DNA of 64,000 bases from Martinezella lusitana (GCF_014207095.1 NZ_JACHBG010000020.1:1-64000); one strand, 5' to 3'. Positions 45,033 to 54,507 are shown, counted from the first letter of the stretch. Notes: generated by a model from the letters alone, not told the origin. Numbers and translations: made by a program.

Positions 45033-47138
45033 TCAGTTGAAGGTTTTGGCGTGTCTGGCATTTTCCTTATGGGCGGCGAGGCGATCGACGAGTTGGTTCC
45101 ATCGACTGCATTGCTTTTGCGGTAAATCGCTCTTCGGAAGCTCGTACAGGTAATAGTGTCCGTTGTAGGCATGGCTGGTGACGAGGCCATGTTCAGCCCA
45201 TCTGGCGAGGGTATGCTCATGGATATTGAGGTGTGCAGCCGCCTCCTTCTTTGTCAACATCCCACGATCCCGGAGCCGGTCATAGCGTGATCTCAGCTTG
45301 TATTCGCGAACAAGATAGGTGACGCGTTTGGTTGTGAAGCGGGCGTTGCGCTGGTCACGGCGCGTCACCGAGCCCGGACGGTATCCCTGATTGTTGAGAA
45401 TGTCGGCGATCTCGGAAAAAATATGATCGTCGAGGAGTTTATCGATCAGTTGGATGACGTCGGGGCTCGTCTTGACCTGCTGGCTGGGCGATTTTGGGCT
45501 GATGGTGACGAGTGTCTGGGTTTTGCCGCCTTTGAAGCGAATATGAGCCTTGGTTGTGCCTCTCTTCGGTAGTTTGAGGAGGGTGACATCCTCAATGATG
45601 TGGGCAAGCAAGCGCTTTCGTTCGCGGTTCGGGGTCTCTGAATTGGTCCAGAGCTTTTTGAAGTCCGCCGTCATTGTGACCAACCGCTCTTGGACGGCCT
45701 TATTGAGGATGAATTGATCGTGCTCCTGGGCGCGCTCGCGCTCTTCGCGGGCATTAGCCAAGATGCGGAGCTTCTCGTTCCATTCCCCTTCGAGCGTGTC
45801 GGCGACAAGGCGGTTATTGGGATCGACGAGCATGAAACGGCGCTGGGCGAGATCGGCCTCGGTTTGGGCGCGCTCGATTGCGCGACAGCGCAGCCGGTCC
45901 GCCTCTTCATGTCGCGCTTCGATTTCTTTGCGGACTTCAATTGCCAGTTCGACGGCTGCCGGCGTCATCTGATCCGCGATCAACATGCCGATGGCTTCGT
46001 CGACGGGAGGAGCAGCGATCGCCTGGCACACGTGTTCTCCGCGATTGCTACGGGCGCGGTCACAAACGTACCAGGCTTCCTGTCGACCGCGTCGGGCAGC
46101 GTAGCGCATGTGAAAATGCCTGCCGCATTGCCCACACACGGCCCGTCCCTGCAGCAGCGCCGGTCCTTCCCGCGGAGGCGATGCGACACCGGCGTTCCAT
46201 TTATGGCAGATGTTCGACTTTAGAATCCTCAGGTTCTCTTGGTGCTGCTCCCAGCTGATATAGCCGGGATGGGCATCTGGAATACACGCCGTCCAATCGT
46301 CGGTACCTTGTTCACGGACGAGCTTTTTGCCATCGATGGTTCGTCGATAGCGACGGCGACCATAGGCATAGGCTCCGGCGTAACGTGGATTATGCAGCAC
46401 GCGCATCGCCGTCGAAGGCGTCAGTGGCCGAAAAACAGTCTGGCTATCGTGCAGGCGGGAGGGAAAGAGAATACCTTCCTGACGAAAGGCCTTGACGGTC
46501 TGGGAGGCGGATCCGACGCGAGAGAACGTCTCAAAGAAATGAGCAATCGTCTCTCTAATTTGCATGTCCGGATCGAGAGCCACATTGCCGGAATGGTCAT
46601 AGACCAGTCCGGTTGGCAGGGGGCAACGGAACTCGCCGCGCCGTGCCTTGTTGAGAATACCGCCGCGCAGCCTTGCCTTGATCACATGCAGTTCGGCCTC
46701 ACTCATTGTTCCCTTGAGGCCGAGCAGGAGGCGGTCGTTGAAACTTGCCGGGTCATAGACACCGTCCTCGTCGAGGATCAGGGTGTCAGCAAGGGCGCAG
46801 ATCTCCAGTAGACGCTGCCAGTCGGCATTGTTGCGCGCCAGCCGGGAGACCTCCAGACCCATGACGATCCCGGCATGCCCCATGCCGACATCGCTGACCA
46901 GCCGCTGAAATCCCTCGCGCCAGACCGCCGATGCGCCGGATTCACCCTGATCGTTATCGATGACGATAATTTGCTCCTCGCGCCAACCAAGTGCGATAGC
47001 GCGCCCGCGAAGCGCATATTGCCGCATGGCGCTCTCGGTATTGTCGATGACTTGCCGCATCGAAGATTGGCGGATGTAGAGGTAGGCGCTGCGTTCACGG
47101 TGATGGGACTGGACTTTGAGGTGTACATTCATGTTCAT
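45033..47138 (-). CDS. Large serine recombinase
   Basis: This 701-residue large serine recombinase has the resolvase domain with the catalytic serine in SAYLYIRQSS, VIDNDQGESGA, LEVSRLARNNADW and LLGLKGTMSEAELH, a recombinase domain, and a zinc ribbon (CGQCGRHFHMRYAARRGRQ ... CDRARSNRGEHVC) followed by a coiled coil. The C-terminus adds an excisionase-like HTH (MLTKKEAAAHLNIHEHTLAR). ATGA overlaps the upstream small gene's stop. It would integrate and excise its element by site-specific recombination. Confidence 0.93.
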   Translation of the reverse strand: MNMNVHLKVQSHHRERSAYLYIRQSSMRQVIDNTESAMRQYALRGRAIALGWREEQIIVIDNDQGESGASAVWREGFQRLVSDVGMGHAGIVMGLEVSRLARNNADWQRLLEICALADTLILDEDGVYDPASFNDRLLLGLKGTMSEAELHVIKARLRGGILNKARRGEFRCPLPTGLVYDHSGNVALDPDMQIRETIAHFFETFSRVGSASQTVKAFRQEGILFPSRLHDSQTVFRPLTPSTAMRVLHNPRYAGAYAYGRRRYRRTIDGKKLVREQGTDDWTACIPDAHPGYISWEQHQENLRILKSNICHKWNAGVASPPREGPALLQGRAVCGQCGRHFHMRYAARRGRQEAWYVCDRARSNRGEHVCQAIAAPPVDEAIGMLIADQMTPAAVELAIEVRKEIEARHEEADRLRCRAIERAQTEADLAQRRFMLVDPNNRLVADTLEGEWNEKLRILANAREERERAQEHDQFILNKAVQERLVTMTADFKKLWTNSETPNRERKRLLAHIIEDVTLLKLPKRGTTKAHIRFKGGKTQTLVTISPKSPSQQVKTSPDVIQLIDKLLDDHIFSEIADILNNQGYRPGSVTRRDQRNARFTTKRVTYLVREYKLRSRYDRLRDRGMLTKKEAAAHLNIHEHTLARWAEHGLVTSHAYNGHYYLYELPKSDLPQKQCSRWNQLVDRLAAHKENARHAKTFN

Positions 47139-47398
47139 GGTGCTCTCCGTTGGTGGATGCTCATGGCGATGGTCGCCAGGACATGAACGACGGCGCTGAG
47201 GTCGTCGCGCGCCGGTCGGGTGGCCAATGACAGGTAAAACGGGTCTTGATCAGGGCTTGCCGCCGCAGGCAGTGCACGGGCCCATCCCCACATGCCGCGG
47301 CGCAGAAAAAGCATGAGGCCGCTACGGGCCTTGAGCGGCAGAACTTCGCCGAGAGCTGCACTGCGCAGCATCTCGTACTGGTCCGCGATGGCCGGCAA
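47135..47398 (-). CDS. Small protein of serine-recombinase element 1
   Basis: A small frame starting at TTG 47398 (LPAIADQYEMLRSAALGEVL) ends in an ATGA overlap with the recombinase gene. There is no recognised domain; the position and coupling support that it is real and belongs to the element. The frame is open further upstream (to 47914) where it overlaps the HTH gene in another frame. Confidence 0.55.
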   Translation of the reverse strand: MPAIADQYEMLRSAALGEVLPLKARSGLMLFLRRGMWGWARALPAAASPDQDPFYLSLATRPARDDLSAVVHVLATIAMSIHQRRAP

Positions 47399-47424
47399 TG
47401 AACATGCCGGTCCCGTGGCAACGT

Positions 47425-47886
47425 CTAGCGGATCGTTTTTTTTAACACCCGCTCGATCGTCCTGGGATGAAGCTCGATATCGAGTTCGTTGCGGACCATC
47501 TTGGCGAGCTCGCGTGCATGAACGGGTACGCCCGGAACCAGCCTTGCCTGCAGAAATGCCAGGACTTTGTCGTCGACCTTGTGGGGCCCGCGGGGACCCG
47601 GCTTTGCCGGCACCAGTCCAGCAATCCCACTCGTGTCGAAGTTTGCCTTGGCCTGGTAGTAGGTCGGTCTGGAAACACCATACTCGTCGGAAGCGTCCGT
47701 TACCGAGACGTTGTCGACGGAGACGCGTCGCAGCATCTCGTATTTGACCTGGACGGCGTCGCGCGGATCGAAGAACTCGCTGCCGCGGAACTTCGGGTCG
47801 CGCACCTTCTCGGAATTTGGATTGAAGGTGCCCTCGTCGATGAGGGCATCCATCTTTGATCGCTTGCCGCCGTACTTCGCAGGCAT
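47425..47886 (-). CDS. HTH protein of serine-recombinase element 1
   Basis: This 153-residue protein has a helix-turn-helix of the transposase-like kind (VTDASDEYGVSRPTYYQAKA) and a second winged-helix region (VPVHARELAKMVRNELDIEL, RTIERVLKK). It opens the three-gene operon that ends in the recombinase and could regulate or assist recombination. The 3' end lies 27 bases before the small gene's proposed start. Confidence 0.75.
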   Translation of the reverse strand: MPAKYGGKRSKMDALIDEGTFNPNSEKVRDPKFRGSEFFDPRDAVQVKYEMLRRVSVDNVSVTDASDEYGVSRPTYYQAKANFDTSGIAGLVPAKPGPRGPHKVDDKVLAFLQARLVPGVPVHARELAKMVRNELDIELHPRTIERVLKKTIR

Positions 47887-47950
47887 TGCGGGCTCCGGGT
47901 ATGAGATCGAGCATTAATGTAATGCTAATTATACCGCACTTCTGATTTGT

Positions 47951-48150
47951 ATCAAGGACATTCTCTGAGCAAATTAGGGAAATATGCCATACAGCGAGTC
48001 CTCTTGCGGCATAATCTCGTTTACATTAGCGGCATAATTGTCCTTACACTCCGCTCGCCACCGCGCTGCCAACCTGTCACAAAGGTGTTCCACCATGTTG
48101 GCCAATTCCATCAAGTTCGAAACCAGCAAGAGCGCCCGCCCGTTGCTCGC
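47951..48150. repeat. Remnant with repeated GCGGCATAAT motifs
   Basis: GCGGCATAAT occurs at 48006-48015 and 48029-48038, and an inverted ATGCC copy lies at 47984-47988. Such repeats resemble the ends of rhizobial tyrosine-recombinase elements. A minus-strand frame (47974-48174) reads LLVSNLMELANMVEHLCDRL and NYAANVNEIMPQEDS and may be a leftover small gene of the same element. The piece fills the gap between element 1 and tnpC. Confidence 0.45.
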
Positions 48151-48885
48151 GGCAACTTCCGGATCAACGCTCACAAGATTGGTCGACTACATGGCAAAAC
48201 GGCTGCTGTTTGAAAGCACGCGGCTCTATGTCGACGAGACCACGGCTCCGGTGTTGGATCCGGGGCGAGGCAAGACGAAGACCGGTTATCTCTGGGCCGT
48301 GTTGCGTGACGACCGCGGCTGGAACGGTTCTGCGCCGCCGGGCGTGGTGTTCCATTATCGGCCCGGGCGTAAAGGCGAATATGCCGCTGAAATCCTCGAC
48401 GGGTTCAACGGGACAATCCAGGTGGATGCCTACGGTGGTTACTCTCACCTCGCCACGTCGGACCGGATGGGCGGTGATCCCTTGAAGCTGGCTTTCTGTT
48501 GGGCGCACGGGCGCAGAAAGCTGATCAAGGCCGCGCCAAAGAGTGGATCGCCCATCGTCGACGAGGCGCTGGTGCGGATCGCCGCGCTCTACAAGATCGA
48601 AGGCAGTATCCGGGGCTCAGATCCCGAACATCGCCGGGCAGTTCGACAGGACCTGTCCCTCCCGCTGGTGGACGAATTCTTCACCTGGCTCGCAGCGCAA
48701 GCCAGCGCGTCTCACGCAAGTCCGACCTCGGAAAAGCCCTGGCCTATATGCTGACGCGGCAGGACGGATTCCGGCTGTTTCTGGACGACGGCCACGTCGA
48801 TATCGACTCCAACCTGGTGGAAAACGCGATCCGCCGACCAGCCATGAATCGCCGCAATGCGCTCTTTGCCGGTAGCGACGTTGGC
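48151..48885 (+). pseudogene. IS66 TnpC, middle fragment, frameshifted
   Basis: IS66 transposase sequence begins near TLTRLVDYMAKRLL, includes RLYVDETTAPVLDPGRGK (with the DDE aspartate), IQVDAYGGYSHL and FCWAHGRRKL. Near 48706 the frame changes (one base) and continues RVSRKSDLGKALAYML and DSNLVENAIRRPAMNRRNAL, with the catalytic glutamate, up to AGSDVG. There it is cut by the second recombinase element. The N-terminal part of TnpC is missing. Confidence 0.85.
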
Positions 48886-48913
48886 GCGACATACTGCTCA
48901 TCTGACGATGTCC

Positions 48914-50869
48914 TTAAAATAAAAGGGGATTTTGAACCGGATCCTGAGATATCGGACGTCTTGATCGCCTGGCATCTGCTTCGCGGCGAACAGTGTCGTC
49001 TTGAAGGTCGGAAAGTTGAATGATCCAAGGCGCTCCAGCACATAGCTGTCGAGCGGGAAGGACGCCGCTGCTTACCATCCGATAAGCCGTAGCTCGACTT
49101 ACCTTCAGAATGTCGGCGGTCTCGTCGAGGGTTCTCTCGCCGCGTTCAGCCCGTTCGCCTTCCCGATAGACGGGGATGCCGTGGATGTTGCGAAGACTGC
49201 AGACGTGGCTTCGTGTCCAGCTGGCGCCATGTCCAGTCCGCTTGCCGGAGCGGTTCAGGATCGCTGCGATTGACAAATCAGGTAACTGCCTTGCCAAGGC
49301 GCGCACGAGATCGACAACAATTTCCGTGATTAGTAGCCGAATGATCTTTTTGCGCGTCTCAATGGATACGCTGGGGCTGTCCCATGCCTGCCCCAGGTCC
49401 CTGCCGAGCTTCATCAGTCTTGCACGGTCATCTGCCGATAGCGCGGGCATGTCGCGGTCGGTCGAGAGCGTCTCAAGCTCGATCTCCAGGTCACGCAATT
49501 GGATCAGTTTCTCATTCCAGCGTCTTTCCAACTCGCCCGCGACCAACCGATTGTCGGGATCGACAGCGTCATACTGGCGCCGCGCTCGAGCAGCCTCATA
49601 TTGTGCTTGCTTGATTGAGTTCTCGAGTTGCTGACGCTTATCGCTATGACGCTGCGTGTGCGCCTCCATTGCCTGCAACGCCGCCTCGATCCCGAGGGGT
49701 TGCAGTCGTTCGAGAACTTCCTGCGCGACGGCCCGATCGACGCGCATGCCACCGAACCCGATGCAGTTTGCAGCCGCCATGTCGCCGAATGTGCCGCGAC
49801 AAACGTATCGCTGCGTGTTGCCGCCTTTCCCAGAATATTGAATATGCAGTCGACGACCGCAGCGACCGCAACGAAATAGTCCAGGCAACAAAGCTTCGCC
49901 ACGCCTTATCGAACCCCGCCCTATGTAGCTTTTTCCATTCGCATTCTCGGCGATCAGATGCTGATTCCTTTCAAACTCGGCCCAGCTAATATAGCCTTCA
50001 TGATGGTCGTGGATCAAAACTTCCCAGTCCTTCGAATTACGCCGCAACGTATCACGGATGACCCGTTTGCGCCCATCCTTGATCATCACCCGTGTCCCAC
50101 GCCGGCCGTAGGCGTACGAGCCAGCGTAGACGGGGTTTGTCAGTATGTGATGAAGGGTATGATAAACCGGAGCTTTCCACTCGATCGGCGGTTTGCCGCG
50201 CCCTTGATTGACAGACGGAACCAAGACATTCTCTTGCCTGAACCAGAGCAACACCTGGCGGACGGTCTGCAGTTCGGCGAATTTACGAAAGACGAGCAGA
50301 ATGCTCTCCTGAACGCGCCGATCAGGATCTTTCTCGACACGGGCATCATCCGTCTTCACATATCCGACGGCAACAGTCAGATGAAGTTCGCCGCGCCGCG
50401 CTTTTTGGCGCATGGCCTCGACGGATCGTTGCCGAAACACGGATAACTCCATCTCGCTCATCGTACCCTTCATGCCAAGAAGGAGACGATCGTTAGGCGA
50501 GCGCGGATCGTAAATAGCCTCTTCGTCAACGATCAGAGTGCCGACCAGACCACAAAATTCCAGCAACGTATGCCAATCACGGCCATTGCGCGCCAGACGT
50601 GAGGCCTCAAGCGATACGACTGCTCCCACCCGACCTTCACATATCGCCGCCAACAGCTTCTCGAATCCTGGGCGGGCGATGCCACCTCCGGATCGTCCAA
50701 GGTCATCGTCGACGATCTCGACGGTCTCCCAACCCAACTGTCGAGCACGCTCGACTAAGCCGTACTGCCGTCGTTGGCTTTCCAGGTTATTGGCAACCTG
50801 GTAGGCTGTCGACTGCCGGACGTAGACGAAGGCGCTAAGGCTAAGATGGTCGGCGGTAATCTTACTCAT
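48914..50869 (-). CDS. Large serine recombinase
   Basis: This 651-residue large serine recombinase has the catalytic domain (SAFVYVRQST, EIVDDDLGRSGGG, LEASRLARNGRDW, LLGMKGTMSEMELSV), the recombinase domain, a zinc ribbon (CGRCGRRLHIQYSGKGG ... CRGTFGDMAAANC) and a coiled coil. The C-terminus has an excisionase-like HTH (TLDETADILKVSRATAYRMV). It is related to, but clearly different from, the recombinase of element 1. It starts in an ATGA overlap with the small gene. Confidence 0.93.
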   Translation of the reverse strand: MSKITADHLSLSAFVYVRQSTAYQVANNLESQRRQYGLVERARQLGWETVEIVDDDLGRSGGGIARPGFEKLLAAICEGRVGAVVSLEASRLARNGRDWHTLLEFCGLVGTLIVDEEAIYDPRSPNDRLLLGMKGTMSEMELSVFRQRSVEAMRQKARRGELHLTVAVGYVKTDDARVEKDPDRRVQESILLVFRKFAELQTVRQVLLWFRQENVLVPSVNQGRGKPPIEWKAPVYHTLHHILTNPVYAGSYAYGRRGTRVMIKDGRKRVIRDTLRRNSKDWEVLIHDHHEGYISWAEFERNQHLIAENANGKSYIGRGSIRRGEALLPGLFRCGRCGRRLHIQYSGKGGNTQRYVCRGTFGDMAAANCIGFGGMRVDRAVAQEVLERLQPLGIEAALQAMEAHTQRHSDKRQQLENSIKQAQYEAARARRQYDAVDPDNRLVAGELERRWNEKLIQLRDLEIELETLSTDRDMPALSADDRARLMKLGRDLGQAWDSPSVSIETRKKIIRLLITEIVVDLVRALARQLPDLSIAAILNRSGKRTGHGASWTRSHVCSLRNIHGIPVYREGERAERGERTLDETADILKVSRATAYRMVSSGVLPARQLCAGAPWIIQLSDLQDDTVRREADARRSRRPISQDPVQNPLLF

Positions 50870-51261
50870 TGCCCGCCTCCTTTCCGCCGTCGGCGAACCG
50901 CTTGCCGGCCAGCTTTGCCGCCGCTTCCGTCAACAGTAATTGAAGGAGTGTTAAGGCTTCCCGGCGCTGGGTGTCGCTCAGGTCTACCGGCCGGGCTGTC
51001 ACGAACAGATCCAATTGCATGCGAAATTGCTTTCTCATGGCTTATCCCTTCGGCTTCTTGAACCGAGCGAAAAGGTACGTGAGAATCAATGAATGCGCGC
51101 AGTTCAATAAGCTTGGCTGCCGAAAGGCGCGGCTCGGCTACAATCTCGATCGAACTTGCCGCAGGATCAAACATCCATGCGGGGATTTGAAATGAGCCAC
51201 CATGGGCTTGTCGAATCAGCAGATAATGAACACCTTCGTGCTCATGGCTGCCGGTTACCAA
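50866..51261 (-). CDS. Small protein of serine-recombinase element 2
   Basis: This 131-residue protein (VTGSHEHEGVHYLLIRQA, FQIPAWMFDPAASSIEIV, LSAAKLIELRAFIDS) ends in a basic tail and overlaps the recombinase start by four bases. It resembles small proteins often encoded directly upstream of recombinases of this type (DUF5372-like), a tentative call. The role is unknown; a recombination accessory role is possible. Confidence 0.6.
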   Translation of the reverse strand: MVTGSHEHEGVHYLLIRQAHGGSFQIPAWMFDPAASSIEIVAEPRLSAAKLIELRAFIDSHVPFRSVQEAEGISHEKAISHAIGSVRDSPAGRPERHPAPGSLNTPSITVDGSGGKAGRQAVRRRRKGGGQ

Positions 51262-51352
51262 TACGGTTTGGTCAACCAGTGGATGGAAGGGATAAGTGAC
51301 CGTGGACTCGAATGCCAGAAACCCGGCATTATGAACCCGGCTTCGAGGGAGG

Positions 51353-51527
51353 GGGCCGCAACTGGGCCCGGTTTGCCAGCCTGATCGGCACTTGTAAAAT
51401 GAACAGCGTTGAACCCTACGCCTATCTGTGCGATCTCTTCGTCAGCCTCGCAAACGGCCACCTAGCAAAAGACATCGATGCCCTCATGCCCTGGGCCTAC
51501 GCCGCCCGCATCAAGGCCTCACAATGA
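51353..51527 (+). pseudogene. IS66 TnpC, 3' fragment
   Basis: The frame reads RNWARFASLIGTCKMNSVEP then FVSLANGHLAKDIDALMPWA, the standard end of IS66 transposases, and stops normally. It completes the tnpC piece left of element 2. Confidence 0.88.
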
Positions 51528-51582
51528 GCTCGTCAGGTACTCTTCGGTGAGCTCATTTGACGGGCCGTAGATCAACCTCAGA

Positions 51583-52683
51583 TCACTGCAACTGAAAAAT
51601 CGATGGGGCGTGGACGCCGCATACGTTTTGAACGTAGCCTTCGCCGCAACGACCGATGGCCGACGCGCCGAAGCCGATCACAGTTGGGCGTGTTTCGGCC
51701 GAGTAACCAAGCAAATTGCGCCGCAGACGACCAGTTCTCTCCGCTAATGCAAGCTCATCATCCGGCAGCGCGAAATGGTCGAGCCCGATTTGCAGATAGC
51801 CGGCAGCGGCTAACGTTTCGGCCATGACCGAGGCCTGCTCAGCGCGCCCGGCTATATCGGGCAATGCTGCCCGGTCAATCAGGAGCTGATTTTTTCTATA
51901 GGATAGATCGTGCGAATAACCGAAGACCGCGAGACGGTCGGGACGCATCTCAATAGCTAACTTCGCGCTCTGGCGACAGGACTGGACTGTTTGATAGGGC
52001 AATCCAAACATCAGGTCGAAATTGATGCGCCCTATTCCATGCAGGCGAAGGTTCTGGACGGCAGTCATCACCTGCGCCTCGCTCTGAACCCGGTTGATCG
52101 CCTTTTGTACGATGGGATCAAAGCTCTGCACACCAACGCTTGCGCGGTTCACACCGGCTTTCTCCAAGGCTTCGGCCATATCGGTGGTGAAGGTGCGCGG
52201 GTCGACCTCGATAGCGATGTTAGCCGCTTTCTCGAACGCGAAGTGGCCGCGCAAAAGTTCCATTAGCGACAGGAAGTCTGCTGGCGGCATGATGGTCGGG
52301 GATCCGCCCCCGAAGTGCACGTCGCTCACGCCAAGTGCCTTCGGCGCTTGCTCGGCGACCAAGCGGATCTCCTCACGGAGCATTGCTAGATAGTGGATGA
52401 TCAAATTATCCAGACGAGTGATGCTCGTTGGAAAACCACAATACCAGCACATCGAGCGGCAAAATGGAATGTGCAGATAGAGCGAAACAGCGTCATCGGT
52501 TGGCAGGCTCCGCAGCCATTCCTCATACGTATGGGCGCCGATTGCAGAGGAAAACTCCTGTATCGTTGGATAGATGGTATACCAAGGTAAATGCGCCTCG
52601 CTATGTTTTTTCGAGATGAAAGTTGATGATGAGGCGCGCAATGACTTTCGTCTCCAGTCCGGCTTATCATGTCCAGATTTCAC
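51583..52683 (-). pseudogene. hemN: Coproporphyrinogen III dehydrogenase HemN, 3'-truncated
   Basis: This radical-SAM enzyme makes protoporphyrinogen precursor without oxygen. Start: HLPWYTIYPTIQEFSSAIG; cluster motif in HIPFCRSMCWYCGF (CxxxCxxC); SDVHFGGGSPTIM; VGVQSFDPIVQKAINRVQ; FDLMFGLPYQTV. The frame is family-like through GFGASAIGRCGEGYVQN and then runs into 13 unrelated residues, losing about 90 of roughly 450. The breakpoint near 51627 faces the decayed right side of the IS66 element, so an IS-adjacent deletion probably removed the end. A shortened enzyme missing the C-terminal domain is unlikely to work. Confidence 0.85.
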
Positions 52684-53555
52684 GCGTCGTCTTCCTTTCG
52701 ATCAGATGGGATTCTGCGCTCGAGGGGTGCTTTTTCGCCGCCAGGCATCATGGCTTCCCGTCTTCCAATGCCGGTCGCCCGTTCCCGCCGCCCTTAAATC
52801 GCAAACGCAAAGGTCATTCCAGTCGAGTGAACGATCCAGGACTTGCGTATCATCGACGTCGCTGAAATGAGCTGTCCTTAGTTCGAATGCCGAAAGACGT
52901 TTGTGCTTAAATTCGGATTGTGACGATGACCCAACGCCTTGAAGCCAAATGCAACGTTGTCCTTTCGACAATGTCCGACATAGGACAAGCGCGCCGCCCA
53001 ATCATCTCGATGTTTTGAATCCCATTTGTCGCTTGGCATGATGGATGCGTAGCTCCACAATGCACTGCGTCAAGGAGGAGGAGCCGTCCCGCGATCGGCC
53101 TCTCCGAGGAGGCGGGCACCGTTGCTGAGAGTGGGCTCTGGTCGAACGCTTTGAATTTGTACTCTGATTGATCGCTGCGCCGGCTAAGGGCGGAGAATCT
53201 GTTCGGCCCCTGGCGCCGGTTGACAGAAACGGCCTCAAAAGGTGACGGGCCGCGGCAGCCTCTTCCTCGCCGGCAATTTCGACCAGTGCTTTTGCAAGAA
53301 CGACGGAGACGACGTGTCGACGAGGCCGCCGGAAGCCGCTTTTTCAAAGATGACGCCGGCATAGACCTTCATGCCATGACCCTTTCGGCGGTTTCAAGCT
53401 CACGTTATGGCCCGTCATACGATCCAGCGATTTTCGTTGGGAAGAAAGAACAGTGAGGCAAGTGTTGCTGGCGAAAGTTCTGGCTTGGAGTGATGAGCTG
53501 GAGTTCACCGCAAGCGTGTGCTGGCATATCGCCAGCACGCGTGCTCGAGCCATCC
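52684..53555. other. Intergenic region without a recognisable gene
   Basis: This 870-base stretch upstream of hemN has no convincing gene. A minus-strand frame near 53375-53230 (MKVYAGVIFEKAASGGLVDT) could be a small protein of about 45 residues but has no known family. I found no clear FNR/FixK box upstream of hemN. Confidence 0.35.
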
Positions 53556-54008
53556 CTATGTCTCAGGCATCGATGAGGAGTGATGGGCTGTAATCATCCA
53601 TTTTCCGTCCATGAATTCATAGGTGTAGGTGTAACGTGCGGGAATTTTGGTGCCATCGGCGAATGAAAAAGTATAAATGCCGCTGTCCGTTGCCATGTTA
53701 CATCCGATCCTGATCACGCGCAGATCGATCGATCCTTTCGGCCGCTTTTTGAGAAAGTGCTCGAAATAAGCGGCTCGCTGCTCGTGTGTCAGGCGCGGTG
53801 TGTTCGACAGCGTCGGCAGCAGGATCGCATTTTCCGCATAATTCGCGGCAACTTTTTCGGAGTCGAGTGTTCTGAGCGACGCATTCCAGCGATCGAACAA
53901 TTCTGCTACCTGCTGCTCGGTGATCGGAGCGCAGTTTACAGTGCCAGCGACGGCTTGCTGCAAAGATAAAGTGGAAAGTACCGCCGCGGCGGCAAGTGTA
54001 AGACGCAT
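53556..54008 (-). CDS. Exported SnoaL-like / DUF4440-type protein
   Basis: This 150-residue protein has a signal peptide (LTLAAAAVLSTLSLQQAVAG) and an NTF2-like fold: VAELFDRWNASLRTLDSEKV, YAENAILLPTLSN, THEQRAAYFEHFLKKRP, RYTYTYEFMDGKWMITAHHS. Members of this calcium/calmodulin-kinase association-domain-like group are secreted proteins of unknown function. It stands alone between decayed hemN DNA and IS66 sequences. Intact. Confidence 0.8.
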   Translation of the reverse strand: MRLTLAAAAVLSTLSLQQAVAGTVNCAPITEQQVAELFDRWNASLRTLDSEKVAANYAENAILLPTLSNTPRLTHEQRAAYFEHFLKKRPKGSIDLRVIRIGCNMATDSGIYTFSFADGTKIPARYTYTYEFMDGKWMITAHHSSSMPET

Positions 54009-54507
54009 GCTTCATCTCCGGTTTTTGATTGCGCGATAGTTCTCGGCAGGGCTTCTCCTGACTGCTTTTGATTGCTTTCAGCGTCACTCTTGTGCCGTCG
54101 ACGCCCCAGGTTCTCTGCAATCAATGGTCCGCCTGATGCAGCACCGCCATCAATTCGCAAAATCGATTGTTTGAATAGCACACATCCACGGCATCAATTT
54201 ACACGCTAAACAGCGCATCCCTCGTTAGGAATCGCCGAGCCGGCCAAGCTCCTGCCGCGGCGCATCTCAGCAATCTGAAGTTAGGGGCTGCTCTCGATCA
54301 ACGAGCTTCTTCATGACAAGTCGCGGCAAATGCAAAAGATAGGATGATTTGCCACGACGCTTTGCCCCTTATCGGATACATGGTTTTGCCTGTCCGGGAG
54401 GGTCGCCGCTCGCAGCCCTTCGATTGGACTTTTGCGGTTGGTGATTCCACTCAAGCAACCGAATATTTTTCGTGCCCGGCACTCTGATATGTCGAATTCC
54501 TCAAGCG
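54009..54507. other. Intergenic region without a recognisable gene
   Basis: No frame with recognisable features is present. The first part should contain the promoter of the exported protein gene; the right edge is the IS66 target site. Confidence 0.4.

Larger units (their letters stand above)
45000..47950 (-). mobile_element. Serine-recombinase element 1 inserted in IS66 tnpB
   Basis: This unit of about 2.95 kb contains three leftward genes: an HTH protein, a small protein and a large serine recombinase, whose 3' end lies about 35 bases from the junction with tnpB. The left border near 44998-45000 is set by the loss of TnpB homology; the right border near 47950 is approximate because the IS66 sequence that should follow is missing. 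Confidence 0.65.
48886..51352 (-). mobile_element. Serine-recombinase element 2 inserted in IS66 tnpC
   Basis: TnpC homology stops after GTTGG at 48881-48885 and resumes with GGGCCGCAACTGG from 51353. Joining the two restores the usual SDVGGRNWA. A GG is shared at both junctions, which would be the crossover dinucleotide. The element is about 2.47 kb and carries a recombinase and one small gene. Its recombinase 3' end is 28 bases from the left border. Confidence 0.75.
44266..51527 (+). mobile_element. IS66-family element, interrupted by two serine-recombinase elements
   Basis: The left end GTAAGCGCCGTCTCCGCCCC (44266-44285) is an IS66-type terminal repeat. Behind it come tnpA, the start of tnpB, a large insertion, the second half of tnpC, a second insertion and the last 58 codons of tnpC. 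The piece from tnpB codon about 69 to the middle of tnpC is missing. The right terminal repeat and the target duplication (left flank ATTGCGGC) are not found, so the right end was deleted into hemN. Confidence 0.85.
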
